Assembly: GCF_900116445.1 (NCBI RefSeq)
Contig: NZ_FPBH01000008.1
Location: 1-64,000 of the forward strand
Source of the DNA: Paraburkholderia aspalathi
GTDB lineage: Bacteria; Pseudomonadota; Gammaproteobacteria; Burkholderiales; Burkholderiaceae
Direction of reading: 5' to 3'
DNA length: 64,000 bases
Positions 54,001 through 62,573 of the stretch are shown here, piece after piece; positions within the stretch are counted from its first letter, which is position 1, and every line of letters starts with the position of its first letter. The notes below the pieces were generated by a model that ran no database searches, was not told where the DNA came from, and worked only from the letters and a program-made list of their open reading frames with translations. The position numbers and the translations under genes were made by a program.

Positions 54001-54487
54001 CGTCGGCCAGCGCCAGCAGTTTCTGCGTCCACCAGTCGACTAGCGCAGCGCTGCTGGCGGCGTCGTTGAAATTCGCATACGCGACGTTGTCCTCGTGATG
54101 CACATGGCGCGGATCGAGCCGCGCCTCTTCAGACTCGAATGGGTGGAACCAGCCGGCATGTTCGGCGTACAGCGCACCATCGGCGGCCATCCGGTCGATC
54201 ACCAGATCGACCAGCAAGGCCAGACCGTTCTGGCGGGCGGCCTGCGCGAGCGTACGGATCGCCTCTGCGGCGGGCTGCTGAGTCTCGAACACCGGATGCA
54301 GCCGGCCGTGGTTGCCGACCACCTGTGCGTGACCCGCGCGGCCCGGTTCGAAAAGGCCGCCGATCAGCGCGTGATCGAAGCCCAGTCCGGCTGCGTGAGC
54401 GAACTGCGTGGGCCATGCATCGAGCGGCCCAACGAGAAGTGAATGGAAAAAGTAAATCCGCGGCGCGTACCCGTTTGGGGATTCCAT
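51044..54487 (-). CDS. glgE: Alpha-1,4-glucan:maltose-1-phosphate maltosyltransferase, with an extra N-terminal GH13-like domain
   Basis: An 1147-aa protein, much longer than the roughly 660-700 aa of actinobacterial GlgE. The C-terminal about 690 residues are the enzyme: [36 protein letters not shown] (nucleophile D846) and IFLAEAFTRPRMM (acid Glu). The N-terminal about 450 residues form a second GH13-like barrel with GVSGFRFDSPHRVP (D171). Its first motif is LLVDLVIDRM and the place of the acid Glu reads RFLAATPGL, so it is probably inactive. GlgE extends alpha-glucan from maltose-1-phosphate. First gene of the operon. Confidence 0.94.
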
Positions 54488-54819
54488 CGGTCGTTTCCAG
54501 ATTCGTCCTGCTGCGGTGTGGATGCAATTGACATGCGATCACAGCGCTCATTGGGCTTCCAGAGCCGGATACCGCGCGATGCGTGAAGCGAGGGCGCGTA
54601 CTGGTCAATGTAGTGCAAAGATCGTCACGCCGCTGGCCAGTAAGGGGTGCTTTGACGCCAGGCGTCGATAGCACGAGGCCGGCCAGAACTATTCGCAAGA
54701 CGCAGCAAACGTTGTGCCAGTGCGTTCTGGATTGAAGCGGAAGGGCGGGGAAGCGCGCGCCCTAGGGGACGCGCGACGGTCGGCCAGACGCGGTGGGAGA
54801 GCGGCGGCGGGTAGCTCGT

Positions 54820-54854
54820 GTGTAAAACGGACGGGCGTCGCCCGGGTTTTACAC
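54820..54854. promoter_or_regulatory. Two-tier hairpin in the 483-base gap upstream of glgE
   Basis: GTGTAAAAC (54820-54828) pairs perfectly with GTTTTACAC (54846-54854), and inside it CGGGC pairs with GCCCG around a 3-base loop. The gap 54488-54970 between DUF1345 and glgE holds no credible gene; it must contain the operon promoter, but I could not find a convincing one. The hairpin could end DUF1345 transcription or be a binding site or leader element. Confidence 0.45.
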
Positions 54855-54970
54855 GGGGTGGCATGAGGCGGGCGCTGGGGCTGCCGGTGCCGCCGGGGCC
54901 GCAAAAGGCGAAGTGGCAGCCGGCGGGGTAAGCGTCCTGAGGGATAGGACTTTTAAGGAGGCAAGGCCGG

Positions 54971-55633
54971 TCAGGAGCCGAGTAAGCCCGCTGCGATGTT
55001 CACGCACAAGCCGAGCACGGCGACGTTGAAGTAGAACGCCAGGATCGACTGCGCGAGCGCGGCGCGGCGAATCGACCGCGAGCGCAGCACCACGTCCGAG
55101 GTTTGCGAGGCCACCGCGATGGTGAACGAGAAGTACAGGAAATCCCAGTAGTTCGGCTGGAGCTTGCGGTCGGGAAACAGCAAGGGGGTCTCCGGTGCAT
55201 CCGGGTCGTAGTACAGCCGCGCATAGTGCGACGTGAAAATGGTCGGGATCATGAACCAGGCGCCGAACATCGTGAGGCCGGTCAGCAGGTAGTGCCATGC
55301 AGTCGAACTGCCGGCCGTGCCTTTCGCCGAGGCCAGTTCGAGCACGATCGCGGCAATACTGGCGACCGTTGCGACGCAGATCACGACCAGCACCACGCCC
55401 GCGTTTTCATCGTCGCGCTGCGCGTATTCGCGGACGCGGCCTTCGTCGGCGGCGGCCATGTGCACCCACATGAGCAGGAGGTAGATCCACACCGCGGCAT
55501 CCCAGCCGGCCAGAACACGCACCATGGGGCGTACGTGTTCCGGGAGCACCAGCGCGGCCACGAGGCCGACGGCGAGGCCGATCAGCATGCGGGGTCGATT
55601 GCGAAGAACCTGCGGATAATATTTAAGGAGCAT
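54971..55633 (-). CDS. DUF1345 membrane protein
   Basis: A 220-aa protein with about five membrane segments: [65 protein letters not shown] and [40 protein letters not shown] is the family's conserved block. The function is unknown. It lies upstream of glgE on the same strand but 483 bases away, so a shared operon is doubtful. Confidence 0.88.
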   Translation of the reverse strand: MLLKYYPQVLRNRPRMLIGLAVGLVAALVLPEHVRPMVRVLAGWDAAVWIYLLLMWVHMAAADEGRVREYAQRDDENAGVVLVVICVATVASIAAIVLELASAKGTAGSSTAWHYLLTGLTMFGAWFMIPTIFTSHYARLYYDPDAPETPLLFPDRKLQPNYWDFLYFSFTIAVASQTSDVVLRSRSIRRAALAQSILAFYFNVAVLGLCVNIAAGLLGS

Positions 55634-55691
55634 GAGATCAAGGGTGAAGGGCCGTCTTTGCCGCGGATTCTACTCGCGCTTCGGGCACCAT

Positions 55692-55721
55692 TTGTCGAAT
55701 AAGGGAATCACAGGCTATAGT
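55692..55721 (+). promoter_or_regulatory. Predicted promoter of the FAD-dehydrogenase operon
   Basis: TTGTCG (55692-55697) and TATAGT (55716-55721) are 18 bases apart on the plus strand, about 270 bases before the first gene. The leader (55634-55999 gap) holds two perfect palindromes, CCGCTTAAGCGG (55876-55887) and ACGCCACGGTGGCGT (55939-55953), which may be operator sites or small hairpins. No gene is seen in the gap. Confidence 0.45.
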
Positions 55722-55999
55722 CTTTCGCAACGGCCTTGCGCGCCGCTTTCAGTTGAAAGGAGATTGGCAGGCGGCGGGTTTTCGCCGTGCGTGCCGCGCA
55801 GTCAGGCTGTTTTCACGAGGCTGTCATCGGTACAACGTAATGCGGCTTGCATCGTCATCATGCAGCCACACAAGACCGCTTAAGCGGCGCCAGACCAGGT
55901 TTGGGGTAGAGAAATCGACACAGCGCGCCAACGGCATCACGCCACGGTGGCGTTGTCTGTTGAGAACAACTCACGATCAACTCACCATCTGGAGCCCCC

Positions 56000-56614
56000 A
56001 TGACAGATGTTCCTGAGAATAAAGATGCGCGCCATGGCGTGACGCATCTGGCCAGGTTTCCGTCGTCAACATCCTCTTCACTGCATGCATCGTTTTCGGC
56101 CTCGCGCAGAGCCTGGGTGCTAGGCGCATGCGCGACGGCCGCGGCGCTCGCGTTTGCCGGGGCAGGCCGCTCGCTCTCATGGATCGCGCCGGCGTTCGCT
56201 GACACTGCACCCGCCGGCGGCGGACTCGATGCCTTCCTTGCGCTCTCGCAGCGTCTCACCGGTCACACGGGCTTCGACGCCGTGCTCGGCAGACGCGTCT
56301 ACGACGCTCTGGCCAAATCAGACGGCCAGTTCTCCCAGAACGTCGCCGCGCTCAACACGTGGCTGCAAGGCCATGGCGGCGTGCCGTCCGATACCGTCAC
56401 GCAGGCCTTGCAGGTCGACCAGCCGGCGCTCGCGAAATCCGTGAGCGCGATCATGCGCGCGTGGTATCTCGGTCTCGTGGGCGACATGCCGCATGTGGAC
56501 GTGGTCGCTTATGAAAAAGCGCTGATGTTCGAGCCGGTCAAGGACGTGCTGACGATCCCGTCCTATTGCCGCGACGTCCCGTTCTACTGGACGCGGAAGC
56601 CGTTGAGCGCCTGA
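56000..56614 (+). CDS. Small (gamma-type) subunit of a membrane FAD sugar/alcohol dehydrogenase
   Basis: A 204-aa protein with a GGAG site before the ATG. Residues about 33-60 (ASRRAWVLGACATAAALAFAG) look like a twin-arginine export signal. The rest, with FLALSQRLTGHTGFDAVLGRRVYDAL and AIMRAWYLGLVG, resembles the small subunits of gluconate, sorbitol and FAD-glucose dehydrogenases. In these complexes the small subunit carries the signal for the catalytic subunit, which has none. The substrate cannot be named. It is the first of three genes. Confidence 0.84.
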   Translation: MTDVPENKDARHGVTHLARFPSSTSSSLHASFSASRRAWVLGACATAAALAFAGAGRSLSWIAPAFADTAPAGGGLDAFLALSQRLTGHTGFDAVLGRRVYDALAKSDGQFSQNVAALNTWLQGHGGVPSDTVTQALQVDQPALAKSVSAIMRAWYLGLVGDMPHVDVVAYEKALMFEPVKDVLTIPSYCRDVPFYWTRKPLSA

Positions 56615-56727
56615 ACGATGTTCCTCTCACGCGTGCGGTGTCGTCGCATGGCCTGATTGAGCCGTTCGACGAGATGCCGGCACGCGAGGTCAGCAAGCAA
56701 AGATAAGCCAGAAGGGAAAGGGCAACA

Positions 56728-58329
56728 ATGGCAAACTCAAATTCCGCCGACATCGTCGTAGTCGGCTCGGGCGTGGCAGGTGGGCTGGTCGCGCATCAAA
56801 TGGCGCTGGCCGGCGCGTCGGTGATTCTGCTCGAAGCCGGGCCGCGTATTCCGCGCTGGCAGATCGTCGAAAACTTCCGCAATTCGCCGGCCAAGTCCGA
56901 CTTCGCGACGCCCTATCCCTCCACGCCTTACGCGCCGCATCCCGAGTACGCGCCCGCCAACAATTATCTGATCCAGAAAGGCGACTATCCGTATAACTCG
57001 CAGTATGTGCGGCTGGTCGGCGGCACGACGTGGCACTGGGCGGCCGCTGCGTGGCGGCTGTTGCCGTCGGACTTCCAGTTGCACAAGCTGTATGGCGTGG
57101 GACGTGATTGGCCTTATCCGTATGAAACACTGGAGCCGTGGTATGGCGCGGCTGAAGTGCAATTGGGCGTTTCCGGTCCGGACAGCACGATCAATCTCGG
57201 TTCGCCGCGCTCCAGGCCCTATCCGATGAGTGCGTTGCCGCTCTCGTACATGGATCAGCGCTTTAGCGACGTGCTCAATGCACGGGGATTCAAGGTGGTG
57301 CCCGAGCCGGTTGCGCGTAACAGCCGTCCATACGATGCGCGGCCTACCTGCTGCGGCAACAACAACTGCATGCCGATCTGCCCGATCGCCGCGATGTACA
57401 ACGGTGTAGTGCACGCGGAGAAGGCCGAGCAGGCCGGCGCGAAGCTGATTGCCGAGGCGGTTGTGTACCGCGTCGAAGCAGACAACAAAGGGCTCGTCAC
57501 GGCCGTCCACTACAAGGACGCGAACGGCAACAGCACACGCGTGACCGGCAAGCTGTTCGTGCTCGCCGCGAACGGCATCGAAACGCCCAAGCTGATGCTG
57601 ATGTCGACCTCCGACAAATTCCCGCACGGCGTTGGCAATAGCTCCGACCAGGTGGGCCGCAACCTGATGGACCATCCGGGTACGGGCGTCACCTTCCTCG
57701 CCAACGAACCCCTATGGCCCGGACGCGGGCCGATGGAGATGACATCGATCGTCAACTTCCGCGATGGCGCGTTCCGCTCCGATTACGCGGCGAAAAAACT
57801 GCATCTGTCGAATGGCGTGCCGACCATGAGCGTGACCGCCGATCTGCTGAAGAAAGGCCTCACCGGCGCCGAGCTCGACCGCCAGATTCGCGACCGCGCC
57901 GCGCGCACGCTGAACATCAACAGTTTTCACGAGCATCTGGCGGAGCCCCAGAACCGCGTGGTGCCTTCGGCGGATCACAAGGATGCGCTCGGCATTCCGC
58001 AGCCCGAGATCTACTACTCGATCAACGATTACGTGAAGAAGAGCGCGGCGAACACGCATGAACTGTATGCGCAGATCGCCTCGCTGTTCGGCGGCGCCGA
58101 AGTCTCATTCGACGATACGTTCGCGCCGAACAATCACATCATGGGTACCACCATCATGGGCAGCGATCCGGGCGATTCGGTTGTCGACGCCGATTGCCGC
58201 ACACACGATCACTCGAATCTGTTCATCGCCAGCAGCGGCGTAATGCCGACTGCCGCCTCCGTGAATTGCACGCTGACGATCGCCGCTTTGTCGCTGAAAT
58301 TGGCCGACAAGCTCAAGCGTGAAATCTGA
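56728..58329 (+). CDS. GMC-type FAD dehydrogenase, catalytic subunit with Fe-S motif
   Basis: A 533-aa flavoprotein of the GMC family, with no signal peptide. The FAD loop is IVVVGSGVAGGLVAHQMA (residues 9-26). VGGTTWHWAAAAWRLLPSDF follows. C208-C209-x4-C214-x3-C218 is the CC(x)4C(x)3C pattern that holds a 3Fe-4S cluster in bacterial FAD-glucose dehydrogenase. The catalytic His region is NHIMGTTIMGSDP near the C-terminus. It probably rides to the periplasm with the Tat-signal small subunit and oxidises a sugar, sugar acid or polyol. The ribosome binding site is AAAGGG. Confidence 0.9.
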   Translation: MANSNSADIVVVGSGVAGGLVAHQMALAGASVILLEAGPRIPRWQIVENFRNSPAKSDFATPYPSTPYAPHPEYAPANNYLIQKGDYPYNSQYVRLVGGTTWHWAAAAWRLLPSDFQLHKLYGVGRDWPYPYETLEPWYGAAEVQLGVSGPDSTINLGSPRSRPYPMSALPLSYMDQRFSDVLNARGFKVVPEPVARNSRPYDARPTCCGNNNCMPICPIAAMYNGVVHAEKAEQAGAKLIAEAVVYRVEADNKGLVTAVHYKDANGNSTRVTGKLFVLAANGIETPKLMLMSTSDKFPHGVGNSSDQVGRNLMDHPGTGVTFLANEPLWPGRGPMEMTSIVNFRDGAFRSDYAAKKLHLSNGVPTMSVTADLLKKGLTGAELDRQIRDRAARTLNINSFHEHLAEPQNRVVPSADHKDALGIPQPEIYYSINDYVKKSAANTHELYAQIASLFGGAEVSFDDTFAPNNHIMGTTIMGSDPGDSVVDADCRTHDHSNLFIASSGVMPTAASVNCTLTIAALSLKLADKLKREI

Positions 58330-58349
58330 GCCCTGAACGGAGAGCCACA

Positions 58350-59777
58350 ATGACGAAGAACACCTCTCGCGTGCAGCCGGCCGATGCGCTTGCCCAGCGT
58401 GCGCGTCGCCGGCACTTCCGGGTGGCGACGCTGGCGGCTGTCTTTTCGCTATTTGCGCTGTATGTCGCCTGGCACGAGGCGCATGGGCCGATTGCACGAC
58501 ATAACGACGAGCTGCCGATCACGCAGGCCCACGCGGACGACGCCGCGCAACCGGACAATGCGGCGGCCGCACCGACGGTGGCGACCAGCAGCGATCTCGT
58601 GAAACGCGGTGAATACCTTGCGCGCGCCGGCGATTGCGTTGCCTGCCACACGGCTGACAAAGCACGCCCGTTCGCGGGCGGCCTGCCGATCAATACACCG
58701 TTCGGCACGATCGTGACGCCGAACATCACGCCCGACCCGGATACCGGCATCGGCCAATGGAGCGACGCCGATTTTCTGCGGGCGATGCATGAAGGCGTCG
58801 GCAAGGGCGGCGAACGGCTCTATCCGGCCTTCCCATACGCGGAGTACACCAAGGTCACCGATCAGGACGCGCTGGCGATTCGCGCGTATCTGAACACGCT
58901 CACGCCGATCCACTACGCGCCGCCGAGCAACAGCCTGAAATTCCCGTTCAACCAGCGCTGGCTGATGGTGTTCTGGAATCTGTTCAATTTCGACGAAGGC
59001 CGCTTCGTGCCCGATCCGAAGCAAAGCGCTGAATGGAATCGCGGTGCGTATCTGGTGCAGGGTCTTGCGCATTGCGAGGAATGCCACACGCCGCGCAACT
59101 TCACGCAAGGCCTGAAGACGAGTTCGCGCCTCTCCGGCGCGGTGCAAGCCGGCTGGCATGCGTACAACATCACGTCGGACAAGACCAGCGGCGTGGGCAA
59201 CTGGAGCGATGACGAACTGGCGGCGTATCTGTCGACCGGCGCAGCGCCGGGTCGCGCCAATGCCGCAGGCCCCATGGCCGAGGTGGTGACCGACAGTACG
59301 CAGTATCTGACACACGAGGACATCCGCTCGATCGTCACCTATCTGCGCTCGGTGCCGCCAATCAACGGCGGCGAAACGCGTCCGCGCGACCAGTGGGGCA
59401 ATCCCGCCGTCGACGACGTTACCGCGTTGCGCGGCGCCAAGATCAATGCTGTAAATGGCGCGCAACTGTTCATCGCCAATTGCGCGACGTGCCATAACTG
59501 GACCGGTCAGGGTGTCGGCGCCAGCGCGCCGGGCGCGTATCCGTCGCTGATTCACAACTCGGCAGTCGGCGCGAGCGATGCCAATAATCTGGCTATGGTG
59601 ATTCTGCACGGCGTCAGTCGTACGACGAAACAGGCTGACGTATTGATGCCCGCGTTCGGCACCGAGCTTACCGACGACCAGGTGGCGGCTATCACCAATT
59701 ACGTGACCAAACAGTTCGGCAATCCGCAGTCCACGGTGACGGTGGATCAGGTCGCCAAACTGCGCACCCAGCAATAA
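58350..59777 (+). CDS. Tri-haem cytochrome c subunit
   Basis: A 475-aa protein with an N-terminal membrane anchor (about 30-48, FRVATLAAVFSLFALYVAW) and three c-type haem motifs: CVACH (96-100), CEECH (242-246) and CATCH (378-382). Three similar domains match the membrane cytochrome subunit of gluconate, sorbitol and FAD-glucose dehydrogenases. It would take electrons from the Fe-S cluster of the GMC subunit and pass them to ubiquinone or a terminal oxidase. It starts 20 bases after the GMC gene and is followed by a terminator. Confidence 0.93.
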   Translation: MTKNTSRVQPADALAQRARRRHFRVATLAAVFSLFALYVAWHEAHGPIARHNDELPITQAHADDAAQPDNAAAAPTVATSSDLVKRGEYLARAGDCVACHTADKARPFAGGLPINTPFGTIVTPNITPDPDTGIGQWSDADFLRAMHEGVGKGGERLYPAFPYAEYTKVTDQDALAIRAYLNTLTPIHYAPPSNSLKFPFNQRWLMVFWNLFNFDEGRFVPDPKQSAEWNRGAYLVQGLAHCEECHTPRNFTQGLKTSSRLSGAVQAGWHAYNITSDKTSGVGNWSDDELAAYLSTGAAPGRANAAGPMAEVVTDSTQYLTHEDIRSIVTYLRSVPPINGGETRPRDQWGNPAVDDVTALRGAKINAVNGAQLFIANCATCHNWTGQGVGASAPGAYPSLIHNSAVGASDANNLAMVILHGVSRTTKQADVLMPAFGTELTDDQVAAITNYVTKQFGNPQSTVTVDQVAKLRTQQ

Positions 59778-59789
59778 TGAGTGCGCGAG

Positions 59790-59832
59790 CGGCGCGTTTC
59801 CCGGTAAGTCCTGCCGGAGACGCGCCGTTTTT
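59790..59832 (+). terminator. Rho-independent terminator after the cytochrome gene
   Basis: CGGCGCGT pairs with ACGCGCCG around an interior region that holds a smaller CCGG pair. Five T follow. Confidence 0.7.
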
Positions 59833-59904
59833 GCGTCGTTTCCACGTCATTCGAACGATGCGGGACGTCAGGATAAGATAGGGAACGCGCATACGCACTC
59901 GCGG

Positions 59905-60663
59905 ATGCCGCACTATCATGAGCGAATGGATTCCGTACTCGTCAACACCGTTCAGCATCATCCGGCCAATCGGAGCGGCCGCGACTTTGTCGTGGGCGAT
60001 TTGCATGGCTGTGTCGATGCGCTGCGCTATCTGCTGCGCGACATTGCGTTCGATCCGGCGCGTGACCGGCTATTTTCGGTCGGCGATCTGGTAGACCGCG
60101 GTCAACATTCCGAGGAGGCTTTGGCCCTGCTCGACAAGCCGTGGTTTCACGCGGTGCTCGGCAATCATGAAGACACCTTGTGCGGCGTCGCCGATGGGCG
60201 CTTGCGGCGCCAGTGGTGGTACGGAATCGGCGGGATATGGGCGGCGAGTTTGTCCGACGAACGTTTGCAACACTACGCCGAACGTCTGCGGACGCTGCCG
60301 CTCGTACGCGTGGTCGGCAGCGGTAAGGAGCGCTTCAATATTTTGCATGCCGAATTCTTCGGCACGGACGCCGAACTCGACGCCGGGAATTTTTCCGCCG
60401 AAACACGCCAGCAATTGCTGTGGGGGCGGGATCTGGCCTTGGGCAATGGCGATCCGCTGCGCCAGCATGGGCTTTCGCTGACCTATTGCGGTCATACGCC
60501 GATGCGCGACATCCAGCAGATCGGCTCGCAGATTTTCATCGATACCGGCGCATTTGGGCCCGGCGGCAAGCTGACCATCGTGGAGCCGCAGGCGTTGCGG
60601 CGCTGGTCGATCTCGGTGGAGGCGGCGCGGGAGAGCGGGGCGGCGGCGCTGGCCTTGCCCTGA
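59905..60663 (+). CDS. PPP-family metallophosphatase (PrpA/PrpB-like)
   Basis: A 252-aa protein with the full metal-site set of the PPP family: VGDLHGCVDALRYLL (near 29), SVGDLVDRGQHSEEAL, AVLGNHEDTL and a later YCGHTPM. It is the size of E. coli PrpA/PrpB, which hydrolyse Ser/Thr and Tyr phosphates and affect stress signalling. An ATG at 59926 is an alternative start; neither has a strong ribosome binding site. No kinase gene is near. Activity on diadenosine tetraphosphate cannot be excluded. Confidence 0.86.
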   Translation: MPHYHERMDSVLVNTVQHHPANRSGRDFVVGDLHGCVDALRYLLRDIAFDPARDRLFSVGDLVDRGQHSEEALALLDKPWFHAVLGNHEDTLCGVADGRLRRQWWYGIGGIWAASLSDERLQHYAERLRTLPLVRVVGSGKERFNILHAEFFGTDAELDAGNFSAETRQQLLWGRDLALGNGDPLRQHGLSLTYCGHTPMRDIQQIGSQIFIDTGAFGPGGKLTIVEPQALRRWSISVEAARESGAAALALP

Positions 60664-60684
60664 TTGTTTCGAGTCTCCTGGTTC

Positions 60685-61386
60685 CTAGCCTACTTGGTTG
60701 AGCTCGAACACCATATCGATGCTCGTGCCATTCCAGTTGTATTCCAGATACGCCGCATGATGGCAGTCGCGTAGCAGCGTGGTTCTGAACGCGGCGAGGC
60801 ACTCGCCCTCGTCATCCCGCACCGATGGATACACGATGCCCGGCGCACCACCCTCGCGCACGGCACGGCCTAGCGATTGCCCGGCGACATAGTCGTCGGG
60901 CGACAGCACCGCGAGATCGAGCGATGCATCTCCGCGGATGTCGACCACGTTGCCTTGCGCCACGACGGTGTAGAGCCGCATCTGCTGCCGCATGGGGGGC
61001 TCGGCGGTCGCCTCCAGAAATTTCCCCGTGTGGTAGCGCGTCTCCGCGATCGCAGTGGCACGCGAACGGGCGCAATAGAACACGCCGTACGTGCCGTCCG
61101 AGAAGCGGCTGCCGAGCGGATTCAGGTGTGTCAGCGCGGCCATGATCGGCCCGTAGCCCGGACCGAAACGGCGCTCCTCGCGTGGCACGAGATCGAGTTC
61201 GCCGACTTCGGTGCGCAGGCGGTCGTTGGTCATCGCTTCGAGCGCGTAGAGGGCGTCGAAATCTTCGGGCGATGCGACCCGGTCGAACAGATTGACGGCC
61301 GGAAAGCGCGTTGGAATCACGCGATACGCGGGCGACCAGTCGAGCGGCGCGCTGCGCCAGCGGTGCTGCCAATGCGGTTCTGTCAC
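60685..61386 (-). CDS. RES-domain toxin
   Basis: A 233-aa protein. The RES family has conserved Arg, Glu and Ser residues; here AYRVIPTRFPAVNLFDR, GTYGVFYCARSRATAIAETR and GIVYPSVRDDEG hold the expected R, E and S positions. RES toxins deplete NAD. The GTG at 61386 overlaps the stop of the Xre gene as GTGA, the usual antitoxin-first arrangement. The length is typical of the long RES subclass. Confidence 0.9.
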   Translation of the reverse strand: MTEPHWQHRWRSAPLDWSPAYRVIPTRFPAVNLFDRVASPEDFDALYALEAMTNDRLRTEVGELDLVPREERRFGPGYGPIMAALTHLNPLGSRFSDGTYGVFYCARSRATAIAETRYHTGKFLEATAEPPMRQQMRLYTVVAQGNVVDIRGDASLDLAVLSPDDYVAGQSLGRAVREGGAPGIVYPSVRDDEGECLAAFRTTLLRDCHHAAYLEYNWNGTSIDMVFELNQVG

Positions 61387-61820
61387 GCCCAGCCGCCTCG
61401 CATCGCGTCGAGATACTGGCGCACGGCCACGAGATCGCTGATGTTACCGGCTAGCATGCGGTCCAGCGCGCGGCGGCCGCCGAACGGCGGCGCGCTGTTG
61501 GGGCGCTTGATCCAGGTGTCGGCGGCGCTGGGTTGCGGCAGCAGGATTTGCAGCGCCTTATAGATGCCGAGCAGCAGCGACAGGCGTTCCAGCGTGTCGC
61601 GCCCCAGACGCGCTGTGCCCGGCGCGGATTTCCACTTGAAGTAGGTGGAACGGCCTGGCGAGCCGAGCAACACGATCTGCTCCTCGGCGCTCAAATCCCA
61701 GTCTCGTGCGATGTTGAAGAACGCGCGCAGGCCTGCCGCCGACATTTCCGTGAGCGTGGGTTCCGAAACCGGCCGGCGGATGGGCGGTTCGGGCTGGGTG
61801 ACGCGGGCGGCGTGAGCCAT
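61383..61820 (-). CDS. Xre/MbcA/ParS-type antitoxin
   Basis: A 145-aa protein with an N-terminal Xre-like helix-turn-helix (about 28-70, LRAFFNIARDWDLSAEEQIV) and a C-terminal toxin-binding domain of the MbcA/ParS/Xre type (about 85-143), ending with GRRALDRMLAGNISDLVAVR. The RES partner follows directly. It should neutralise the toxin and repress its own promoter, through the palindrome at 61864-61877. Confidence 0.9.
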   Translation of the reverse strand: MAHAARVTQPEPPIRRPVSEPTLTEMSAAGLRAFFNIARDWDLSAEEQIVLLGSPGRSTYFKWKSAPGTARLGRDTLERLSLLLGIYKALQILLPQPSAADTWIKRPNSAPPFGGRRALDRMLAGNISDLVAVRQYLDAMRGGWA

Positions 61821-61853
61821 GATGGGGTGAGTCCTTATCTGTACTTGTTGTTG

Positions 61854-61881
61854 ATATTAGTCTAAAAATGGATTTTTGCAA
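61854..61881 (-). promoter_or_regulatory. Promoter and operator of the RES-Xre pair
   Basis: On the minus strand TTGCAA (61876-61881) and TAATAT (61854-61859) are 16 bases apart, 34 bases before the xre ATG. The near-perfect palindrome AAAAATGGATTTTT (61864-61877) sits between them and touches the -35 box, a natural place for the antitoxin to bind. A TATAAT at 61887-61892 on the plus strand may serve the divergent gene at 61933. Confidence 0.55.
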
Positions 61882-61932
61882 GAGAATATAATCGCGGCTC
61901 GTTATGAAGTCGAAGATCAGGAGAAGCAGGAG

Positions 61933-62541
61933 ATGTGGGTTCGAGCAGTAGCAACGGCAGTTGCAGTGTGGTGTGTGTCGGGTGCGGCAATGGCCGCGGG
62001 TTATGCGGAAGTGTGGAATCCGCCCGAATCGGCCGGGCATACGGCGAAGCACGCGAAGAAAACGACGGGTGCGGCCAAGGCCAAGTCTACCGCCAGCGCG
62101 AAGGCGGGTTCCAAGCAGGTGGCGAAGGGGCAGCATGGGGAGCAACGGGTCGCGTCGGCGTCGAAGAGTGGTGCCAAGCCGGCAGCGCATGGCAGTGTGA
62201 AGAAGGTCGTCGCCAGGAATGCTGGCCACAGTGGCGCGGTGAAGGGCGCGGGCAAACCTAAGTCGAAGGCAGCGGTAGTGGCGCAGGGTAAGAAGCCGCA
62301 CGCAAAACTCGCTCAAGCGAAGCCGGCTCAAGGCCGGATCATGCACGCCGACCTGGTTCAAGGCCATGCAGCGCATGCCAAAGTGGTCAATGTGGCGGCG
62401 AAAACCAGCGCAGCCAAACCGGCCGTGGTCCATACGAACGCGCCTGCCAAGGCCGCAAACGTAGCGGCGAGTCCCGCGGCCGCCGCGCCTGCTAATCCGG
62501 CGACCGCCAGCAGCGGTTCGTTGCCGCCGATCCTCCACTGA
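61933..62541 (+). CDS. Secreted Lys/Ala-rich protein, histone-H1-like composition
   Basis: A 202-aa protein from the ATG at 61933, with a signal peptide VRAVATAVAVWCVSGAAMA cut after residue 21. The mature part is mostly low-complexity Lys, Ala, Gly, His and Ser, with repeats such as AKSTASAKAGSKQ and KAAVVAQGKKPHAK. It looks like histone H1 in composition but carries an export signal. An upstream TTG reading frame is unlikely. No family was recognised. It is divergent from the RES-Xre pair. Confidence 0.65.
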   Translation: MWVRAVATAVAVWCVSGAAMAAGYAEVWNPPESAGHTAKHAKKTTGAAKAKSTASAKAGSKQVAKGQHGEQRVASASKSGAKPAAHGSVKKVVARNAGHSGAVKGAGKPKSKAAVVAQGKKPHAKLAQAKPAQGRIMHADLVQGHAAHAKVVNVAAKTSAAKPAVVHTNAPAKAANVAASPAAAAPANPATASSGSLPPILH

Positions 62542-62543
62542 CC

Positions 62544-62573
62544 TTCTGTTCTGTTCTGTTCAGTTCCGTTCAG
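62544..62573. repeat. Six-copy pentamer repeat TTCNG
   Basis: Six tandem units: TTCTG three times, then TTCAG, TTCCG and TTCAG. It fills the gap between two convergent genes and includes the stop codon of the LysR gene on the minus strand. Confidence 0.8.

Noticed and set aside
54625..54904. Short frames in the gap upstream of glgE
   Set aside because: Arg/Pro-rich products, no ribosome binding site and no family resemblance; treated as non-coding.
62544..62573. Pentamer repeat as a phase-variation switch
   Set aside because: It lies at the 3' ends of two convergent genes, so copy-number change would not switch either protein on or off.
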